64,000 bases of DNA from Sphingomonas qomolangmaensis (GCF_024496245.1 NZ_CP101740.1:2727501-2791500), one strand, 5' to 3'; shown: positions 25,048 to 35,329, counted from the stretch's first letter. Translations and numbers: made by a program. The notes: a model not told the origin generated them from the sequence alone.

Positions 25048-26322
25048 GTGCAGATGGAGGCGATTGCCGGGATCGACAACCGGGCAGGGCAGCGCCACTA
25101 CGGCCTCGACTGGCTGCGCATCGCCGCGTTCGCGCTGCTGATCCTCTATCATATCGGCATGGTCTTCGCACCCTGGAGCTGGGTGATCGATACCCAGCGC
25201 AGCTATCCCGCGCTGATTCCGCCGATGGCGCTGCTCACCCCCTGGCGGCTGGCGTTGCTGTTCGCGGTATCGGGCTATGCCTCGCGGATGTTGTTGCTGC
25301 GATCGGCAAGCGCGCGCGGCTTCGTGCGCTCGCGCAACCTGCGGCTGCTGGTGCCGCTGGCGTTCGGCATGGTCGTGCTGGTGCCGATCGAGATGTGGAT
25401 CCAGATCGTCGATCATGGCTATCCGGGAAGCTATTGGCGCTTCTGGACGCGCGATTACTGGCGCGCGGGGATGTTCTGGGGCGAGAGTTTTCCGAGCTGG
25501 GAGCATCTGTGGTTCGTCGTGTACCTCTGGGCGTACACGATGATCGCGGCGGCGCTGGTCGCGAGCGGGCGGATGCCTGGCGGGGGCGCAGTCGGCTGGC
25601 TGCTCCAAGGCAGGCGATTATTGTGGGCGCCGATCGCGGCGATGGGCGCGGTGCGGCTGGCCTTGTTGTTCACCGTGCCCGAGCAGCAGGGGCTGTTCAG
25701 CGACTGGCCGGGGCACGCGACCTATTTCCCCAGCTTCCTGTTCGGCTTCACGCTGGCGGCGCAGCCGCAGCTATGGGCTGGGGTAGATCGGTTGGGGAAG
25801 CCCGCACTGGCGATCGCCGGGCTGGCGGGCATTGTCGTGGTCGCGACCGAGCTTCGCTACCAGGGCGAGACGGTGCCGCCGCATCTGGTGATGATGGCCG
25901 ATCGCTTCGCGCGGGTGGCGATGGGCTGGGCGATGACGCTGGCGCTGTTCCACCTCGCCGATCGCCACTGGAACCGCGACCATCGCTGGCGCCGCACGCT
26001 GGGCGAGGCGGTGTTCCCCTTCTACCTCGTCCACCATGTCGCGATCGTGGTGATCGCGTGGGAGACGCTGGGCTGGGGGCTGGGGCCATGGGCCGAGTTC
26101 GCGATCCTGCTCGGCGGCACCGCGGCGGTGTGCATGGTGTTCTATCTGGTCGGACGGCGGGTGCGCTGGTTGCGGCCGTTGGTGGGGCTCGCAAATTCCT
26201 CCCCCGCAGGGGGAGGGGGACCGCGTAGCGGTGGAGGGGGCTTTCGGCGAGCAATGCCGCTTGGGGCCCGCCCCCTCCACCATGCTTCGCATGGTCCCCC
26301 TCCCCCTGCGGGGGAGGAATAA
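25048..26322 (+). CDS. Acyltransferase family 3 membrane protein with repeat-encoded C-terminus
   Basis: A 424-residue membrane protein of the acyltransferase_3 type: [22 protein letters not shown] at the N-terminus contains the usual R and the catalytic-type H, and about ten hydrophobic segments follow. Such enzymes O-acylate surface sugars or glucans. The native fold appears to end near residue 383 (LRPLVGLAN). Residues 384-424 ([14 protein letters not shown] and PPPPAGEE) are encoded by the palindromic repeat at 26198-26319. The start is GTG 25048 or ATG 25054. Confidence 0.78.
   Translation: MQMEAIAGIDNRAGQRHYGLDWLRIAAFALLILYHIGMVFAPWSWVIDTQRSYPALIPPMALLTPWRLALLFAVSGYASRMLLLRSASARGFVRSRNLRLLVPLAFGMVVLVPIEMWIQIVDHGYPGSYWRFWTRDYWRAGMFWGESFPSWEHLWFVVYLWAYTMIAAALVASGRMPGGGAVGWLLQGRRLLWAPIAAMGAVRLALLFTVPEQQGLFSDWPGHATYFPSFLFGFTLAAQPQLWAGVDRLGKPALAIAGLAGIVVVATELRYQGETVPPHLVMMADRFARVAMGWAMTLALFHLADRHWNRDHRWRRTLGEAVFPFYLVHHVAIVVIAWETLGWGLGPWAEFAILLGGTAAVCMVFYLVGRRVRWLRPLVGLANSSPAGGGGPRSGGGGFRRAMPLGARPLHHASHGPPPPAGEE
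26198..26319. repeat. CCTCCCCC repeat pair inside the acyltransferase end
   Basis: CCTCCCCCGCAGGGGGAGG and GACCGCGTAGCGGTGGAGG at the left, CCTCCACCATGCTTCGCATGG and CCCCCTCCCCCTGCGGGGGAGG at the right. Same family as 7046-7094 and 17028-17150. It is translated as the last 40 residues of the acyltransferase. Confidence 0.87.
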
Positions 26323-26326
26323 GGGG

Positions 26327-27610
26327 TCAGCCGTCGCCCAGGCGTTCGATGTCGGCGCCGACGCCCTGGAGCTTTTCCTCGAGCCGCTCATAGCCGCGGT
26401 CGAGATGGTAGATCCGGCTGACCTGGGTCTCGCCCTCGGCGGCGAGGCCGGCGATGATCAGGCTCATCGAGGCGCGAAGGTCGGTCGCCATCACCGGCGC
26501 GCCGATCAGCGGGGTGCGTCCGCGTACCACCGCCGAACGCCCGGTCACCTGGATGTCGGCGCCCATCCGCGCGAGCTCGGGAACGTGCATGTAGCGGTTT
26601 TCGAAGATCGTCTCGGTCAGCAGGCTCGCGCCCTCGGCCTGGGTCAGCATCGCCATGAACTGCGCCTGCATGTCGGTGGCGAAGCCGGGGAAGGGCGCGG
26701 TCGACAGCGTCAGCGGCTTGAGCCCGCCCGCGGCTTCGATGAACAGCGAATCGCGGCGTTCCTCGACGGTGACCCCCGCCTCGACCAATGCCGCGATCGT
26801 CGCGCGCATGTCGGTCGCGCTCGCGCCGACCAGCTCGACCGCGCCGCCGGTGATCGCCGCGGCGCAGGCATAGCTGCCCGCCTCGATCCGGTCGGGCATC
26901 ACGCGGTAGGTCGCGCCGTGCAGCCGGTCGCGACCCTCGATCGTCAGCGTCTCGCTGCCGATGCCGGTGATCGATGCACCCATCGCCAGCAGGCAATTGC
27001 ACAAATCGACGATCTCGGGCTCGCGCGCGGCGTTCTCGATCACGCTGGTGCCCTTGGCGAGCACCGCGGCCATCAGCGCGTTCTCGGTCGCGCCGACCGA
27101 CACGATCGGGAAGCTGACGCGGCCACCAGGAAGACGCCCCCCCGGTGCGGTCGCCTTCACATAGCCCGCCGCGAGCTCGATCTCGGCGCCCAGCGCCTCG
27201 AGCGCCTTGAGATGCAGGTCGATTGGGCGGTTGCCGATCGCGCAGCCGCCGGGCAGCGACACCGTCGCCTCGCCCGCGCGCGCTAGCAGCGGCCCGAGCA
27301 CCAGGATCGACGCGCGCATCTTGCGGACGATGTCATAGGGCGCGACGGTCGAGGTGAGGCGCTGCGCGCGCATCGTCATCACCCGCCCGAAATCGGTGGG
27401 GTGCGCGCCCTCGACCATCGTCGAGACGCCGAGCTGGTTGAGCAGATGGCCGAACCCGTCGACATCAGCGAGCCGCGGCAGGTTGCGCAGCGTCAGCGGC
27501 TCGTCGGTGAGCAAGGCGCAGGGCATGAGCGTGAGGGCGGCGTTCTTGGCGCCCGAAATGGCGATGCGGCCTTGCAGGCGGTTGCCGCCGCGAATGATGA
27601 TACGATCCAT
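26327..27610 (-). CDS. murA: UDP-N-acetylglucosamine 1-carboxyvinyltransferase
   Basis: First committed step of peptidoglycan synthesis: transfers enolpyruvate from PEP to UDP-GlcNAc. It is 427 residues with the catalytic loop Cys123 ([13 protein letters not shown]) and Lys22 (ISGAKNAAL) in place, plus the [11 protein letters not shown] and [11 protein letters not shown] segments. The cysteine form means fosfomycin sensitivity is possible by family knowledge. It is divergent from the Crp-type regulator and convergent with the acyltransferase. Confidence 0.95.
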   Translation of the reverse strand: MDRIIIRGGNRLQGRIAISGAKNAALTLMPCALLTDEPLTLRNLPRLADVDGFGHLLNQLGVSTMVEGAHPTDFGRVMTMRAQRLTSTVAPYDIVRKMRASILVLGPLLARAGEATVSLPGGCAIGNRPIDLHLKALEALGAEIELAAGYVKATAPGGRLPGGRVSFPIVSVGATENALMAAVLAKGTSVIENAAREPEIVDLCNCLLAMGASITGIGSETLTIEGRDRLHGATYRVMPDRIEAGSYACAAAITGGAVELVGASATDMRATIAALVEAGVTVEERRDSLFIEAAGGLKPLTLSTAPFPGFATDMQAQFMAMLTQAEGASLLTETIFENRYMHVPELARMGADIQVTGRSAVVRGRTPLIGAPVMATDLRASMSLIIAGLAAEGETQVSRIYHLDRGYERLEEKLQGVGADIERLGDG

Positions 27611-27731
27611 GCGGGGCTTCTATCGCACCCGAACCGCGGCGCAAGCTTCGCATTCGTGGACCATCGATCGACAAGATCGCCGCAATCCGGGACAAGCTTG
27701 CGGGGCTGGCACGACGAAGGAGAAGCACCGC

Positions 27732-28466
27732 GTGGATGGAAGTTGTTTCGCCGATGTGTTGAGCGCCCATATCGCGCTCACCCAGAACGAGATCGACGCG
27801 CTGGCGCGGCTCGAGGAGCGCAACCGCACGCTCAAGCGCGGCTCGGTGCTGCGTCGGTCGAGCGATTCGGGGAACGAATTGTTCGTGCTGCGCAAGGGCT
27901 GCATGATGACCTATGTCATCCTGGGCGACGGCGCGCGGCAGATCCTGCGGTTTCACTTCCCCGGCGACATGCTGGGGCTGTCGTCGATCCTGTACGAGGA
28001 AGCCCCCGAGACGATCTGTGCGCTGTCCGAATGCGTCGTCTGCCCGTTCGAAAAATCGGGCTTAAGCGAACTGGTAGAGACGCATCCGCGGCTGGCGGCG
28101 ATGATCCTGGTCTATGGCCAGATCGAACGCATCGCGCTGACCGACCGGCTGGCGGCGCTGGGGCGGACCTCGGCCAAGGCGCGGGTCGGGTCGCTGCTGC
28201 TCGAGCTGCGCAACCGGCTGCGTGCCGCCGACCGCGAGATCGGCGACAGCTTCGCGCTTGGGCTGACGCAGGAGGAGATCGGCGACGCGACCGGGCTGAC
28301 CGCGGTCCACGTCAACCGGATGCTGCGCCAGCTCGAGGAAGAGGGGATGATCGCGCGCACTGGCGGCAGGGTGACGATCCGCGACGAAATCGCGCTGACC
28401 GCGGCGTCGAATTATGTCGATCGCCACCGGGGGCTTGACCTCGCCTGGCTGCCCAAGGGGCGTTGA
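27732..28466 (+). CDS. Crp/Fnr family transcriptional regulator
   Basis: A 244-residue regulator. The effector domain (about 15-135) has the beta-roll pattern LKRGSVLRRSSDSGNELFVLRKG and HFPGDMLGLSSIL; the DNA-binding winged helix is at about 165-225 (LTQEEIGDATGLTAVHVNRMLRQLEEEGMI). It lacks the clustered N-terminal cysteines of an Fe-S Fnr, so it probably does not sense oxygen that way. GTG start with AAGGAG 9 bp upstream; the frame upstream of it is not conserved-looking. Targets unknown. Confidence 0.85.
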   Translation: MDGSCFADVLSAHIALTQNEIDALARLEERNRTLKRGSVLRRSSDSGNELFVLRKGCMMTYVILGDGARQILRFHFPGDMLGLSSILYEEAPETICALSECVVCPFEKSGLSELVETHPRLAAMILVYGQIERIALTDRLAALGRTSAKARVGSLLLELRNRLRAADREIGDSFALGLTQEEIGDATGLTAVHVNRMLRQLEEEGMIARTGGRVTIRDEIALTAASNYVDRHRGLDLAWLPKGR

Positions 28467-28481
28467 GGCGGGTTTAGGCGC

Positions 28482-28847
28482 TCAGGCCTTTTCGAGCGTG
28501 CATTGCAGCGGGTGCTGGTTCTGGCGCGCAAGGTCCATGACCTGGCTCACCTTGGTCTCTGCGACCTCGTAGGTGAACACCCCGCACACCCCGACGCCCT
28601 TCTGGTGGACGTGAAGCATCACCTGCGTCGCCTCTTCCATGCTCATGCGGAAGAAACGCTGGAGGCACAGCACGACGAATTCCATCGGGGTGTAATCGTC
28701 GTTGAGCATCAGCACACGATAGGGGGTTGGCTGCTTGGTCTTGGTCCGCGTCCGCGTCGCGACGCCCAGCGAGTCGCGACCGCCATCATTGTCGCGCTCG
28801 TCGCCGTCTTCGGCCATCAGCATCGGCGGATTGGTCAGGGTCAACAT
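28482..28847 (-). CDS. clpS: ATP-dependent Clp protease adaptor
   Basis: Delivers N-end-rule substrates to ClpAP. The folded domain shows [21 protein letters not shown] with the NDD and M residues that bind the N-degron, then [24 protein letters not shown]. The acidic flexible N-terminus ([15 protein letters not shown]) is normal for the family. The start is uncertain: ATG 28847 has AGGA 4 bp upstream, while 28877 and 28817 are also in frame. From 28847 it is 121 residues. Confidence 0.9.
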   Translation of the reverse strand: MLTLTNPPMLMAEDGDERDNDGGRDSLGVATRTRTKTKQPTPYRVLMLNDDYTPMEFVVLCLQRFFRMSMEEATQVMLHVHQKGVGVCGVFTYEVAETKVSQVMDLARQNQHPLQCTLEKA

Positions 28848-28930
28848 CACGTCCTGAAATATGGCATTTGGGGGCATGAGGGCAAGGGTGCCGATGGGGT
28901 GGGTGCGCGGTTTCGCGCGCAGCCCCGCGC

Positions 28931-31009
28931 TCAATCGAGCGCGGCGCGGACGCCGATCCACAATTGGCGCGGGCGCGCGCGTTCGAGCGCGGTGCCGCTG
29001 AACCCGGTTTCGACCCGCGCATCGAACAGATTTTCGGCGCGTCCCTCGATCGCCAGCCCCCGCGCGACGGGCACCGCAACCACCGCATCGAGCGTCAGCG
29101 CGTCGCCCAGCGACCGGCTGTTCTGGTCGTCCTCGAATTGTTCGCTGACATAGCGCAGCGCGGTCGAGGCGACAAAGCCGTTCTTCGCCCAGCCGATCGT
29201 TCCCGCCGCCTGGTGCGCGGGCACTTGCGCGGGGCGAAGCCCGTCGAGCGCGGGGGCGAGCGGGCCGGCGGTGACGGTCGCGTCGGCATAGGCATAGGAC
29301 AGCCCCAGCGTGAAGGCGCCCAGCCGCGCGCGCCCGTCGATCTCGACCCCGCGCGATTCGATCGAGTCGAGATTGTCGCGCCGGCGGTAGAAGCCCGCCG
29401 CCGAGACGAAGCCGACCCCGGGGAAGGTGCCGGGGCCCGCCGCGACGGTGACGTTGGCGATCGCGTCGTTCAGCCGGTTGGCGAACACCGTCGCCGCCAG
29501 CGTGAAGCGGTCGTCGAAGGCGAAGTCGATCCCCGCCTCGACCCCCTCGAGCGTCTCGGGCGCAAGCTCGGCATTGGCGGCGGTCGCGTCGGCGCCCGCG
29601 CGGAAGGGGCGATACAGCTCGTTGGGGGTCGGCAGCCGCCAGCCGCGATACACCGCCGCGCGCACCGTCAGCGGCGCGGCGAGGGCATAGGCCAGCCCGA
29701 AGCGCCCGGTCGGCTCGGTGCCCGATCGATCGGCGAAGCGCGTGTCGGTCAGCGTCGCCCCGGTCGCCAGCGTCGCCTCGAACAACCGGCCATCCTCGAT
29801 CCACCAGCCGTCGAGCCGCCCATTGGCGTCGATCCGCAGGTCGCCGAGCGTCGCCTTGAGATCGACGAAGCCGCCCAGCGTGCGCGTCGTGCCGCCCGCG
29901 ACGCGGCGGCGGGTGGGGAGCGCGTTGACGAAGGTATAAAGCTCGCGCGTCTCGCCCGAGGTTTCGCGGACGTCGCTGCCCAGCCGTACCGCGATTGCAT
30001 CGCCCAGCGGCGGGGCGATCTCGAAGCGCGCGCCAAGCCCGGTGGCGGGGGTGTTGTACTGGTCGAGCGTCTGCGTCGAGGCGCTGCGATCGGCGGCGAC
30101 AGACGCGAAGCTGCTCGCGAAGCGCCGCGTCTGGACATAGCCGAGCGCCGACCAGCCCCAGCGCCCGCGCCCGACCAGCCGGACGCTGGCATCGGCGCCG
30201 TCGCTCTCGATCCCGGTGAACGCCTGGCCGCGCTCGCGCCGGTCGGTGAAGCCCTGCACTGTCGCTTGCAATTCGGTGTCGGGGGCGATCGCGATCACCG
30301 TCCGCGCCGAGGCGTTGAACTGTTCATAGGGCGCAGGCCGATCGGCGGCGCCGCGATCCTGCGCGACGATCGGCACGAAACCGTCGCCGCGCGCATAGCC
30401 CGCGGTGAAGCTCGCGAAGCCGTTGTCGCGCACCAGGCTCGCCGAGCCCTGGGCGTCGATCGCGTTGCGTTCGCCATAGAAGATATCGGCGGTCAGCGGC
30501 GACAATTGGTCGGGGGTCGCGCTGGTCATCTCGATCACGCCGGACAGCGCGCCCGATCCCCACAGCGCGCTGCCGCCGCCGCGCTGGACGCGGACCTGGC
30601 CGAGCCGCGAAGGCGCATAAGCGGGGAAGGCGACCCAGCCCGCGAAGGGATCGGCCTGCGGCACCCCGTCGAGGATCAGCAGCGCGCGGCTCGAGGCGTT
30701 GCCGCCGATGCCGCGCAGCGTGATCCCCTGGCTGGTGGGGTTGGCCGATCGCGAATCGGCGCGGCGGAACGACTGGATGCCGGCGATGTCGGCCAGCGCA
30801 TCCTCGAGCCGGTTGCTCGCGGTGCGGGTCAGCCGGTCACGGTCGAGGATCGCGATCGCGTCGGATCGCGGATCGACCTCGGCGATCCCGCGCCCGGTGA
30901 CGACGATGTCGGGCAGCGGCGATGCCGGCACGGGTTGCACGGTTTGCGCCAGCGCAGGAGCGGCGGTGCCGGCGAGCAGCAGGAAGGCGAGCGGAAGGTG
31001 GGTGCGCAA
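28931..31009 (-). CDS. TonB-dependent outer membrane receptor
   Basis: A 692-residue receptor for active uptake across the outer membrane. A signal peptide spans residues 1-21 (cleavage after PALA), then a TonB-box-like region DIVVTG (34-39). The plug domain runs to about 165 with [16 protein letters not shown] and [21 protein letters not shown]. The remaining 520 residues are beta-barrel, with [16 protein letters not shown] typical of siderophore or cobalamin receptors. No N-terminal signalling domain, so no FecR/sigma coupling. The start is TTG. Its ligand is not clear from sequence or neighbours. Confidence 0.88.
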   Translation of the reverse strand: MRTHLPLAFLLLAGTAAPALAQTVQPVPASPLPDIVVTGRGIAEVDPRSDAIAILDRDRLTRTASNRLEDALADIAGIQSFRRADSRSANPTSQGITLRGIGGNASSRALLILDGVPQADPFAGWVAFPAYAPSRLGQVRVQRGGGSALWGSGALSGVIEMTSATPDQLSPLTADIFYGERNAIDAQGSASLVRDNGFASFTAGYARGDGFVPIVAQDRGAADRPAPYEQFNASARTVIAIAPDTELQATVQGFTDRRERGQAFTGIESDGADASVRLVGRGRWGWSALGYVQTRRFASSFASVAADRSASTQTLDQYNTPATGLGARFEIAPPLGDAIAVRLGSDVRETSGETRELYTFVNALPTRRRVAGGTTRTLGGFVDLKATLGDLRIDANGRLDGWWIEDGRLFEATLATGATLTDTRFADRSGTEPTGRFGLAYALAAPLTVRAAVYRGWRLPTPNELYRPFRAGADATAANAELAPETLEGVEAGIDFAFDDRFTLAATVFANRLNDAIANVTVAAGPGTFPGVGFVSAAGFYRRRDNLDSIESRGVEIDGRARLGAFTLGLSYAYADATVTAGPLAPALDGLRPAQVPAHQAAGTIGWAKNGFVASTALRYVSEQFEDDQNSRSLGDALTLDAVVAVPVARGLAIEGRAENLFDARVETGFSGTALERARPRQLWIGVRAALD

Positions 31010-31162
31010 GATACCGGAACTCCGAGGATTTGCGCCGGCGGGTGCATGGTCGGCGCGCCGCGGTCAACCGTCTTGGCGCGAACCAACTCGTGAACTCGTT
31101 AACGGCGCTTTCGCTGGAAGAGCGGAACGACCGACTATGGGGGAGAGCGGACGTTCCCCGAT

Positions 31163-31330
31163 CGTCACCCCGGACTTGTTCCGGGGCCCGCCGAACCGCC
31201 GGGCGCTAGAGATATCGATGGAGGACCGGAACCTGGCGACAAGGTCATTCCACGCGGACGCAGGGGGACGCTCGTTCATCGGCAGCATTATCCTTGGCAC
31301 GGCAGACCCCGGAACAAGTCCGGGGTGACG
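31163..31330. repeat. GTCACCCC-type element with 24-bp inverted ends
   Basis: Perfect 24-bp inverted termini (CGTCACCCCGGACTTGTTCC + GGGG, and its reverse complement ending GGGGTGACG) enclose 120 bp with no coding signal. It lies in the 344-bp space 31010-31353 between the TonB receptor and cytochrome b561, which holds nothing else that I recognise apart from the receptor's untraced promoter. Confidence 0.85.
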
Positions 31331-31353
31331 AAAAAATGCCGTCCGCGCCCCGC

Positions 31354-31893
31354 TCAGCCGAGCATCCGGCGCAGCACGCCGTCGCGCAGCACCAGATGGT
31401 GGCGAAGCGCCGCGGCGATGTGGCCGAGCGCGGCGGCGATCATCACCCAGCCGAGGATCTCGTGCCCCTCGCGCGACAGCCCGACGATCGCATCGTCGCG
31501 GGTCAGTGCGAGCTTGGGCACGCCGAACAGGTCGAACCAGGTGAGCGGATATTTTCCCGCCGAGGAAAAGATATAGCCCGTTAGCGGCAATGCCAGCATC
31601 AGCGCATAGAGCAGCACATGCACCGCCACCGCGATCCGCGCGTCGCGGCGCGAGACGCTGGCGGGAAGCGGCGGCGGCGGGTTCATCAGCCGCCAGCCGA
31701 TGCGGATGAGCGCCAGCGCCAGCAGCGTCAGCCCGATCGACTTGTGCAGCCCGACGGTCTCGTAGCCGGCGTCCTCTAGCGTATCGCTCAGCAGCCCCAG
31801 CGGCAGATTGACCAGGATCAGCGCCGCCATGCTCCAGTGGAGGAAGCGCGAGACCGTACCATAGCGGCCGGCGGGATGCCTGGCGTCACCCAT
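31354..31893 (-). CDS. Cytochrome b561 family protein
   Basis: A 179-residue four-helix membrane haem b protein for electron transfer. Candidate haem ligands are His in SRFLHWSMA, LHKSIGL, VAVHVLLYAL and RHHLVLRD/EGHEILGW, placed in the four hydrophobic segments as in the bacterial b561 family. Its start overlaps the end of the EthD-like gene by 8 bp, so the two are probably co-transcribed. Physiological partner unknown. Confidence 0.87.
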   Translation of the reverse strand: MGDARHPAGRYGTVSRFLHWSMAALILVNLPLGLLSDTLEDAGYETVGLHKSIGLTLLALALIRIGWRLMNPPPPLPASVSRRDARIAVAVHVLLYALMLALPLTGYIFSSAGKYPLTWFDLFGVPKLALTRDDAIVGLSREGHEILGWVMIAAALGHIAAALRHHLVLRDGVLRRMLG

Positions 31894-32188
31894 GCTGCAG
31901 GAAATGCATGCTGGGTTCGATATCGGTGAAATTGGGCACGTCGCCCATGATCCCGGGAGCTTCGGGCGAAGCGAGCGCTGCCTGCAGCGCGTCGGCGTCG
32001 CGGAAGCTGAGCACCGCCACCGCGGTGAACCCGCTGTCACCCGCGCCGCTGGGGTACAGCGCCTGCGCGTCGGTCAGGCCGTATTGCGCCCAGCCGTCGC
32101 GCACCAACGGCATGTGCGTCGCGGTGTAATAGGCTTCGTCGAACCGCGCGCCGTCGCGCTTGGGATAGGTGACCAGAACGACGTGCAT
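31886..32188 (-). CDS. EthD family protein (dimeric alpha-beta barrel)
   Basis: A 100-residue protein of the EthD type: VVLVTYPKRDGARFDEAYYTATHMPLV at the N-terminus with the conserved Y-HMPL motif, then FTAVAVLSFRDADALQAALAS and DVPNFTDIEP. These small ferredoxin-fold proteins act in varied oxidative reactions, often with unknown substrate. AAGGAG precedes the ATG by 9 bp. It is first in a two-gene unit with cytochrome b561. Confidence 0.8.
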   Translation of the reverse strand: MHVVLVTYPKRDGARFDEAYYTATHMPLVRDGWAQYGLTDAQALYPSGAGDSGFTAVAVLSFRDADALQAALASPEAPGIMGDVPNFTDIEPSMHFLQHG

Positions 32189-32265
32189 CGACGATACTCC
32201 TTGAGGACGCGCTGCCAGTGTACCGATCGATCCGAACGGTGTCGATGAACGCCGCGCCGACGCTA

Positions 32266-33264
32266 CTATGTCAGCCGATTGCGCTTGATACGTAATGTTA
32301 CGATCAGCCCGCCTTCGGACCAGTTATAGTCGATCGACCCGCCGAGCTGGCTGGTGACGCTGCGGCGGACCAGCTGGCTGCCGAACCCCTCGGGCTGGCT
32401 GGGCGCCTCGACCGACGGGCCGCCCCGTTCGGTCCAGGTGAGGACGACGTGATCGGCCTCGGACACGCTGGCGATGTCGAGCGTCCCGGTCTGCTGCGAC
32501 AGCGCGCCATATTTCATCGAATTGGTCGCGAGTTCGTGGATGATCATCGCGATCCCGGTCGCGGCGTTCTCGCTCACGCCCAGCCGCTCGACCGCGACGC
32601 GAATTCGGCCCTTGAAGGCGCCCAGATCGTCATAGGGCGCGAGCAGGATCGATACGAGATCGCCCAGCAGCGCCGCAGCGCCCTGACCATTGGGCAGCGG
32701 GCGCACCAGATCGTGCGCGCGCCCGAGCGCGGTGAGGCGGCCGGTCAGTTCGCCCGCCATCTCGGCGGTGGTGTTCGCCGATCGCGAGGTAATCGCGGTC
32801 AGCCCGCTGGCGATCGCGAGCAGGTTCTTGACGCGGTGGCTCATCTCGCCGGCTAGCAGTTCATGTCCCTCTTCGGCCTGCTTGCGCCCGGTGACGTCGA
32901 GGAAGATGCCGAACATCGTGCGGCCGACGATGCCGACATCCTCGCCTTGGCCGCGCGCGGCGATCCAGCGCACCTCGTCGCCGATCAGGATGCGGAAATC
33001 GATCTCGTAGGCGCCGAGCGTCGCGCGCGTCGCTGCGAAGGCCGATCGCACGCGGTCGCGGTCGGCGGGATGGATCCGCGACGACAGCTCGGTGAAGGTG
33101 ACCAGTTCGCTCCACGGCACGCCCCACAGCTCGAAGCCGCGCTGGTCCATCGTCAGCTGGTCGGTATCGACGTTCCACGCCCATAAGGCGACGCCGGCGG
33201 CATCGACCGCCAGCCGCAGATGCTCGGGTTGCCAATCATGCGCCTTGGGTAGTTCGGCGGGCAT
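32266..33264 (-). CDS. PAS-domain HWE-family sensor histidine kinase
   Basis: A 332-residue soluble kinase. A PAS domain covers about 15-130 (VALWAWNVDTDQLTMDQRGFELWG). The phosphoacceptor motif is GEMSHRVKNLLAI with H143, and the N-box IIHELATNSMKYGALS is the HWE/HisKA_2 pattern, followed by a GFGSQLV G-box. No membrane segment and no linked response regulator. Such kinases feed the alphaproteobacterial general stress or light responses; no flavin-binding Cys motif is visible. The ATG at 33264 follows GAGGTAAG. Confidence 0.88.
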   Translation of the reverse strand: MPAELPKAHDWQPEHLRLAVDAAGVALWAWNVDTDQLTMDQRGFELWGVPWSELVTFTELSSRIHPADRDRVRSAFAATRATLGAYEIDFRILIGDEVRWIAARGQGEDVGIVGRTMFGIFLDVTGRKQAEEGHELLAGEMSHRVKNLLAIASGLTAITSRSANTTAEMAGELTGRLTALGRAHDLVRPLPNGQGAAALLGDLVSILLAPYDDLGAFKGRIRVAVERLGVSENAATGIAMIIHELATNSMKYGALSQQTGTLDIASVSEADHVVLTWTERGGPSVEAPSQPEGFGSQLVRRSVTSQLGGSIDYNWSEGGLIVTLRIKRNRLT

Positions 33265-33397
33265 GCTCTTACCTCGGGCCAACGGGTTGCGCGACTGCAA
33301 GGTCGGATTGACATTCAGCCATCGTTAAGGGCTCGATAGCCGCAGCGGCGAGTCCTTATCAATATGTGTTTAAAACACCGCGATTATCGCTGCGTCC

Positions 33398-34246
33398 TTA
33401 GACGTCTTCGACCAGCCGGCGATACAGATCGGGCCGGCGGTCGCGGAAGAAGCCCATGCCGGCGCGGTTCTTCTTCACCCGGGCCAGATCGAGCGTCGCG
33501 GTCAGCACCCCGGTTTCCTCCGCCCCGAACTCGGCGAGCATCTCGCCGAATTCGTCGCAGATGAAGCTGTGGCCGTAGAAGGCCTGGCCATGCTCGACCC
33601 CGATCCGGTTCGAGGCGACGATGGGGACGACATTCGACACCGCATGCCCCAGCATCGCGCGCCGCCACATATGCCGCGTGTCGAGCGTCGCGTCGTGCGG
33701 CTCGGCGCCGATCGCGGTGGGGTAGAACAGGATTTCGGCGCCCATCAGCATCATCGCGCGCGCGACCTCGGGATACCATTGGTCCCAGCACACCCCGACG
33801 CCGAGGCGGGCGGCGGGGCCGTCCCACACCTTGAAGCCGGTATTGCCCGGGCGGAAATAGAATTTCTCCTCATAGCCCGGCCCGTCGGGGATGTGGCTCT
33901 TGCGATAGACCCCCTGCACGCCGCCATCGGGGCCGATCATCGCCAGCGAGTTATAGTGATGCGGCCCGTCGGCCTCGAAGAAGCTGGTGGGGATATAGAG
34001 GTCGAGCGCGTCGGCGAGCCGCTGCATCGCCAGCACGGCGGGATGCTCGGTGACAGGGCGCGCGGTGGCGAACCATTCCTCCTCCTCGGTGCGGCAGAAA
34101 TACTCGCCCTCGAATAGTTCGGGGGGGAGGACGACCTGCGCGCCGCGCCCGTGCGCTTCGCGGACGAGCTCGGTGACCGCGGCGATATTGGCGTCGAGGT
34201 CGGGGCCTAAGGCCAGCTGCATCGCGGCGACGGTGATGGTGGTCAT
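33398..34246 (-). CDS. aguB: N-carbamoylputrescine amidase
   Basis: Converts N-carbamoylputrescine to putrescine, CO2 and ammonia. A 282-residue carbon-nitrogen hydrolase with the catalytic triad E43 (PPELFEGEYF), K116 (YRKSHIPDGPGY) and C153 (GVCWDQWYPE). The family-specific EEEEWFATARP and HYNSLAMIGPDG are present. It lies directly downstream of aguA, so the two give the agmatine route to putrescine. An inverted repeat separates the two genes. Confidence 0.93.
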   Translation of the reverse strand: MTTITVAAMQLALGPDLDANIAAVTELVREAHGRGAQVVLPPELFEGEYFCRTEEEEWFATARPVTEHPAVLAMQRLADALDLYIPTSFFEADGPHHYNSLAMIGPDGGVQGVYRKSHIPDGPGYEEKFYFRPGNTGFKVWDGPAARLGVGVCWDQWYPEVARAMMLMGAEILFYPTAIGAEPHDATLDTRHMWRRAMLGHAVSNVVPIVASNRIGVEHGQAFYGHSFICDEFGEMLAEFGAEETGVLTATLDLARVKKNRAGMGFFRDRRPDLYRRLVEDV

Positions 34247-34256
34247 TCTAAATCCT

Positions 34257-34337
34257 CGTCACCCCAGCGAAGGCTGGGGTCTCATGCCGCAAGTGCTGCG
34301 CTGGTGGAAAAAGACCCCAGCTTTCGCTGGGGTGACG
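34257..34337. repeat. GTCACCCC-type inverted-repeat element between aguA and aguB
   Basis: Arms CGTCACCCCAGCGAAGGCTG and its near inverse ending CTGGGGTGACG enclose about 30 bp, the same form as 3803-3882. It sits in the 111-bp gap between two genes of one pathway. Confidence 0.87.
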
Positions 34338-34357
34338 CTTATGGTTTGACGTGATGT

Positions 34358-35329
34358 CTATAGCTTCGGCAATTGCTGGCTGATGCAGTGGAAGCTCCCA
34401 CCGCCCGTCAGGATATGGTCGGCGCGCAGCCCCACCGCCTCGCGATCCGGGAACAGCGCCTGCACCGCCGCGACCGCGGCTTCGTCGTTGGGCATGCCAT
34501 AGGTCGGCAACGCGACCACCGCATTGCCGATATAGAAGTTCATATAGCTTGCGGGCACCACCTCGTCGTCGACGATCACCCGGCCGGGCGAGGGGATGCG
34601 GACGACTTCGACGCCGAACGCCTCGGCGCGGCGGACGGCGTCCTGGTAGATCAGCCAATTGGGGTCGTTTTCCTCCGGGCTCGGGATCGCCAGCCGGTTG
34701 ACCCCGACGAAGCGCGCCAGATTGTCGACATGGCCGTCGGTATGGTCGTTTACCAGCCCGTCGCCCAGCCACAGCACGCGGTCATAGCCGAGATCGGCGT
34801 GCAGCCGCGCCTCTGCGCTGTGTTGCGACAGCGCGGCGTTGCGGTTGCGGTTGAGCAGGCATTGCTCGGTGGTCACGACCAGCCCGGTGCCGTCGCCGTC
34901 GATCGCGCCGCCCTCGACCACCCAGTCGCGGGTCTCGAAGCGCAGGCCCTGGCGTTGTGCGAGCCGCGCGCCGACATCCTCGTCGCCGGGAAAGTGGAAC
35001 TTGCCGCCCCAGCCGTTGAAGCCGAAGTCGCGCGCGCTGCCGTCGCCGGTGACGATCGCGGCGGTATCGCGCAGCCAGACGTCGCCGAACGGTTCGACGA
35101 TCAGCTCGACCTGCGCGTCGATCAGCGGGCGCGCGGCGGCGGCGGCTTCGTCGTCGGCGGCGACGAGCAAGACGCGCTCGCCGCGGCCCTGGGCGGCGAT
35201 GGCGTTGGCAAAGGCCGCGGTCTCGGCGCGTGCGCCTTCGAGCGGCGGGCCCCAGATTTCGGGGTGGCTGGGAAAGCCGATCCACACCGCATCATGCTGC
35301 GCCCATTCGGGGGGAGGGGGAAGAGTCAT
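34358..35329 (-). CDS. aguA: Agmatine deiminase
   Basis: Converts agmatine to N-carbamoylputrescine. A 323-residue member of the guanidino-modifying (PPADI) fold: EWAQHDAVWIGFPSHPEIWG at the N-terminus, DVWLRDTAAIV, NGWGGKF, the catalytic-His segment DGHVDNLARFV and the nucleophile Cys in the C-terminal GGGSFHCISQQ. The ATG at 35329 matches the family start; the frame upstream runs through a repeat. Upstream of aguB on the same strand. Confidence 0.94.
   Translation of the reverse strand: MTLPPPPEWAQHDAVWIGFPSHPEIWGPPLEGARAETAAFANAIAAQGRGERVLLVAADDEAAAAARPLIDAQVELIVEPFGDVWLRDTAAIVTGDGSARDFGFNGWGGKFHFPGDEDVGARLAQRQGLRFETRDWVVEGGAIDGDGTGLVVTTEQCLLNRNRNAALSQHSAEARLHADLGYDRVLWLGDGLVNDHTDGHVDNLARFVGVNRLAIPSPEENDPNWLIYQDAVRRAEAFGVEVVRIPSPGRVIVDDEVVPASYMNFYIGNAVVALPTYGMPNDEAAVAAVQALFPDREAVGLRADHILTGGGSFHCISQQLPKL

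Noticed and set aside
27732..28466. Oxygen-sensing Fe-S Fnr
   Set aside because: The N-terminus has a single Cys near residue 5 and not the cluster of cysteines needed for a 4Fe-4S centre.
28964..31093. A 709-codon plus-strand frame opposite the TonB receptor
   Set aside because: Shadow of a clear receptor; the product is Arg/Gly/Ala-rich with no domain.
31010..31162. Cobalamin or other riboswitch upstream of the TonB receptor
   Set aside because: No B12-box-like text or conserved riboswitch core was seen on the minus strand in this interval.
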